From the NCBI GenBank assembly GCA_964522445.1, contig CAZFUY010000073.1:1-16359 (forward strand): DNA of 16,359 nt. Direction: 5' to 3'. The notes beneath the pieces were generated by a model. That model did no database searches, was not told where the DNA came from, and saw only the letters and a program-made list of their open reading frames with translations. This document shows positions 15,163 through 16,359 of this stretch, in pieces (within the stretch, counting starts at the first letter, position 1; the number at the start of each line of letters is the position of its first letter). Both the position numbers and the translations under genes were made by a program. Origin of the DNA: CAZFUY01 sp964522445. Lineage in GTDB: Bacteria; Pseudomonadota; Gammaproteobacteria; SZUA-229.

Positions 15163-16293
15163 TTGTTTAAATTAGGTTTAATTATCAATCCATTAGCAGG
15201 CATTGGAGGCAGTGTCGCCCTTAAAGGTTCTGATGGTGAAGCAACTGTAAAAGCTGCCCAGAAGTTAGGTGCTATACCTCATGCACAGGATAGAACCCGG
15301 TCTGCTCTTGAGTATATTTTGCCATTTAAAGAACAAATTATTATTTACACAGCAGCCAATGATATGGGGGAAACCCTGTGCCGTGATATGGGGTTCTCTG
15401 TAGAGGTTATTGCAGATAATAAAAAAGATAAAACCACAGCAGAAGATACTGAAATAACGGTACAGAATTTTATAGAGAAAGATATAGATTTATTAATGTT
15501 TGCGGGTGGGGATGGTACAGCCTGTAATGTTTATCATGCGCTTGATGTTCAGCATAATGCATTCTCAATACCTGTGATTGGTATTCCCGCAGGCTGTAAA
15601 ATTCATTCAGCTGTTTATGCGGTTACACCAAAACATGCCGGTGAGTTAATGGCATTGATTATTCGAGGGCGACCACTGGCTGTACATGAGGTTCAGGTTG
15701 TTGATATTGATGAAGAGGCTTTTCGGAATGATATTGTTAAAGCAAAACTTTATGGACACCTAAATGCACCCGCTGAAAATCAGTATATGCAAAATATGAA
15801 AGAAGGTGGTGTTGAGCATAAAGAATTAATTTTGCATGATATAGCAACGTATATTATTGAAATAATGCAGCCTGATACGTTGTACTTTATAGGCTCGGGA
15901 ACTACGCCTAAAGCTGTATTAGATGAACTAGGTTTAGATGCAACCCTGCTCGGTATAGATGTTGTAAAAAATCAGCGATTACTGGAAAAAGATGTCAATG
16001 AGCAACAGCTATTGTCATTACTGGAGAGCAATAAATCCGTTAAAATTATTATGACTATAATTGGTGGGCAGGGTCATTTGTTTGGTCGTGGCAATCAGCA
16101 GTTCAGTCCGGCAGTTATTAAACGTATAGGCAAAGAAAATATTGTGGTTATTACTACCCCTGATAAATTACATGCGTTACAGGGAAAGCCTGTACGAGTT
16201 GATACAGGTGATGATGAATTAAATGAATATTTGTGTGGAATGATTCAGGTAATAACAGGTTATGATGAATATACATATTATCGAGTTGAGTAA
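15163..16293 (+). CDS. ATP-NAD kinase family protein (COG3199, AcoX-like)
   Basis: A 376-residue soluble protein with the family N-terminus LGLIINPLAGIGGSVALKGSDG and the NAD-kinase/diacylglycerol-kinase-fold signature GGDGT at 115-119 (FAGGDGTACNV). The PAGCKIHSAVYA segment (about 143-154) and a C-terminal IGGQGHLFGRGNQQ stretch (about 299-312) also fit COG3199. Members are predicted ATP- or polyphosphate-dependent NAD kinases, some linked to acetoin catabolism (AcoX); the real substrate is unsettled and the housekeeping NadK is a different, shorter protein. The start is a TTG at 15163, about 8 bases after GCAGGG, and it coincides with the conserved N-terminus. It is divergent from ispG; no acetoin dehydrogenase genes are near. 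Confidence 0.88.
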   Translation: MFKLGLIINPLAGIGGSVALKGSDGEATVKAAQKLGAIPHAQDRTRSALEYILPFKEQIIIYTAANDMGETLCRDMGFSVEVIADNKKDKTTAEDTEITVQNFIEKDIDLLMFAGGDGTACNVYHALDVQHNAFSIPVIGIPAGCKIHSAVYAVTPKHAGELMALIIRGRPLAVHEVQVVDIDEEAFRNDIVKAKLYGHLNAPAENQYMQNMKEGGVEHKELILHDIATYIIEIMQPDTLYFIGSGTTPKAVLDELGLDATLLGIDVVKNQRLLEKDVNEQQLLSLLESNKSVKIIMTIIGGQGHLFGRGNQQFSPAVIKRIGKENIVVITTPDKLHALQGKPVRVDTGDDELNEYLCGMIQVITGYDEYTYYRVE

Positions 16294-16330
16294 ATAATAA
16301 AAAACTCTTAAATTATGAAACATTTTTTTT

Positions 16331-16359
16331 ATGTCATCCCGAGCGCAGTCGAGGGATCT
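16331..16359. repeat. Dispersed intergenic repeat, cut by the window edge
   Basis: ATGTCATCCCGAGCGCAGTC followed by GAGGGATCT, with inverted arms ATCCC/GGGAT. It is a well-conserved member of the same repeat type as 10671-10700. It begins 37 bases after the NAD-kinase-like stop and continues off the right end. Confidence 0.6.

Overview
The window looks like chromosomal DNA from an A+T-rich gammaproteobacterium, probably a draft or metagenome assembly because it contains a block of exactly 100 N. The evidence for the lineage is a proline tRNA with encoded CCA, an AroG-type DAHP synthase whose active-site numbering matches E. coli, a YcgN-family protein, a PepN-type aminopeptidase N, a long-form IspG, a VPxPA/PEP-CTERM sorting signal, a perfect FNR-type box, and REP and MITE-like repeats of kinds common in this class. 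A finer placement (for example Thiotrichales, Chromatiales or Methylococcales) cannot be made from this sequence alone.

Left part (1-3400). The window opens inside a tRNA-Pro(GGG). A 397-base A+T-rich spacer follows and carries a perfect TTGAT-N4-ATCAA box. Next come a secreted PEP-CTERM protein with an EF-hand-like calcium loop and a strong intrinsic terminator. A periplasmic six-heme c-type cytochrome, a small four-helix membrane protein and a YcgN-family cysteine-rich protein follow, all on the + strand.

Middle part (3401-10640). This holds pepN and a response regulator fused to apparently intact GGDEF and EAL domains. Then comes a small decayed MITE-like element and an NAD(P)-binding SDR/epimerase gene on the minus strand, cut by the N gap. 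The SDR has no ATG start and has Met where the catalytic Lys of YxxxK should be. Divergent from it is a TauE/SafE (DsbD_2-like) membrane transporter with a natural penta-histidine tail. Close behind the transporter is a sigma-54 activator made only of an AAA+ domain and a Fis-type helix-turn-helix.

Right part (10641-16359). A promoter precedes a two-gene unit: a Lys-rich SPOR-domain membrane protein and a YigB-like HAD phosphatase. aroG and ispG are convergent with one REP hairpin between them. A COG3199-type ATP-NAD kinase family gene is divergent from ispG. The window ends in a dispersed repeat that has a degenerate relative near 10671.

Most of the window is housekeeping (peptide turnover, shikimate entry, isoprenoid synthesis, cell envelope) mixed with signalling and redox genes. 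I see no phage, CRISPR, toxin-antitoxin or defence locus. The parts that deserve a second look are the FNR-boxed PEP-CTERM gene, the six-heme cytochrome, the odd SDR, the transporter and sigma-54 activator pair, and the dispersed repeats. None of them amounts to a demonstrated new system.
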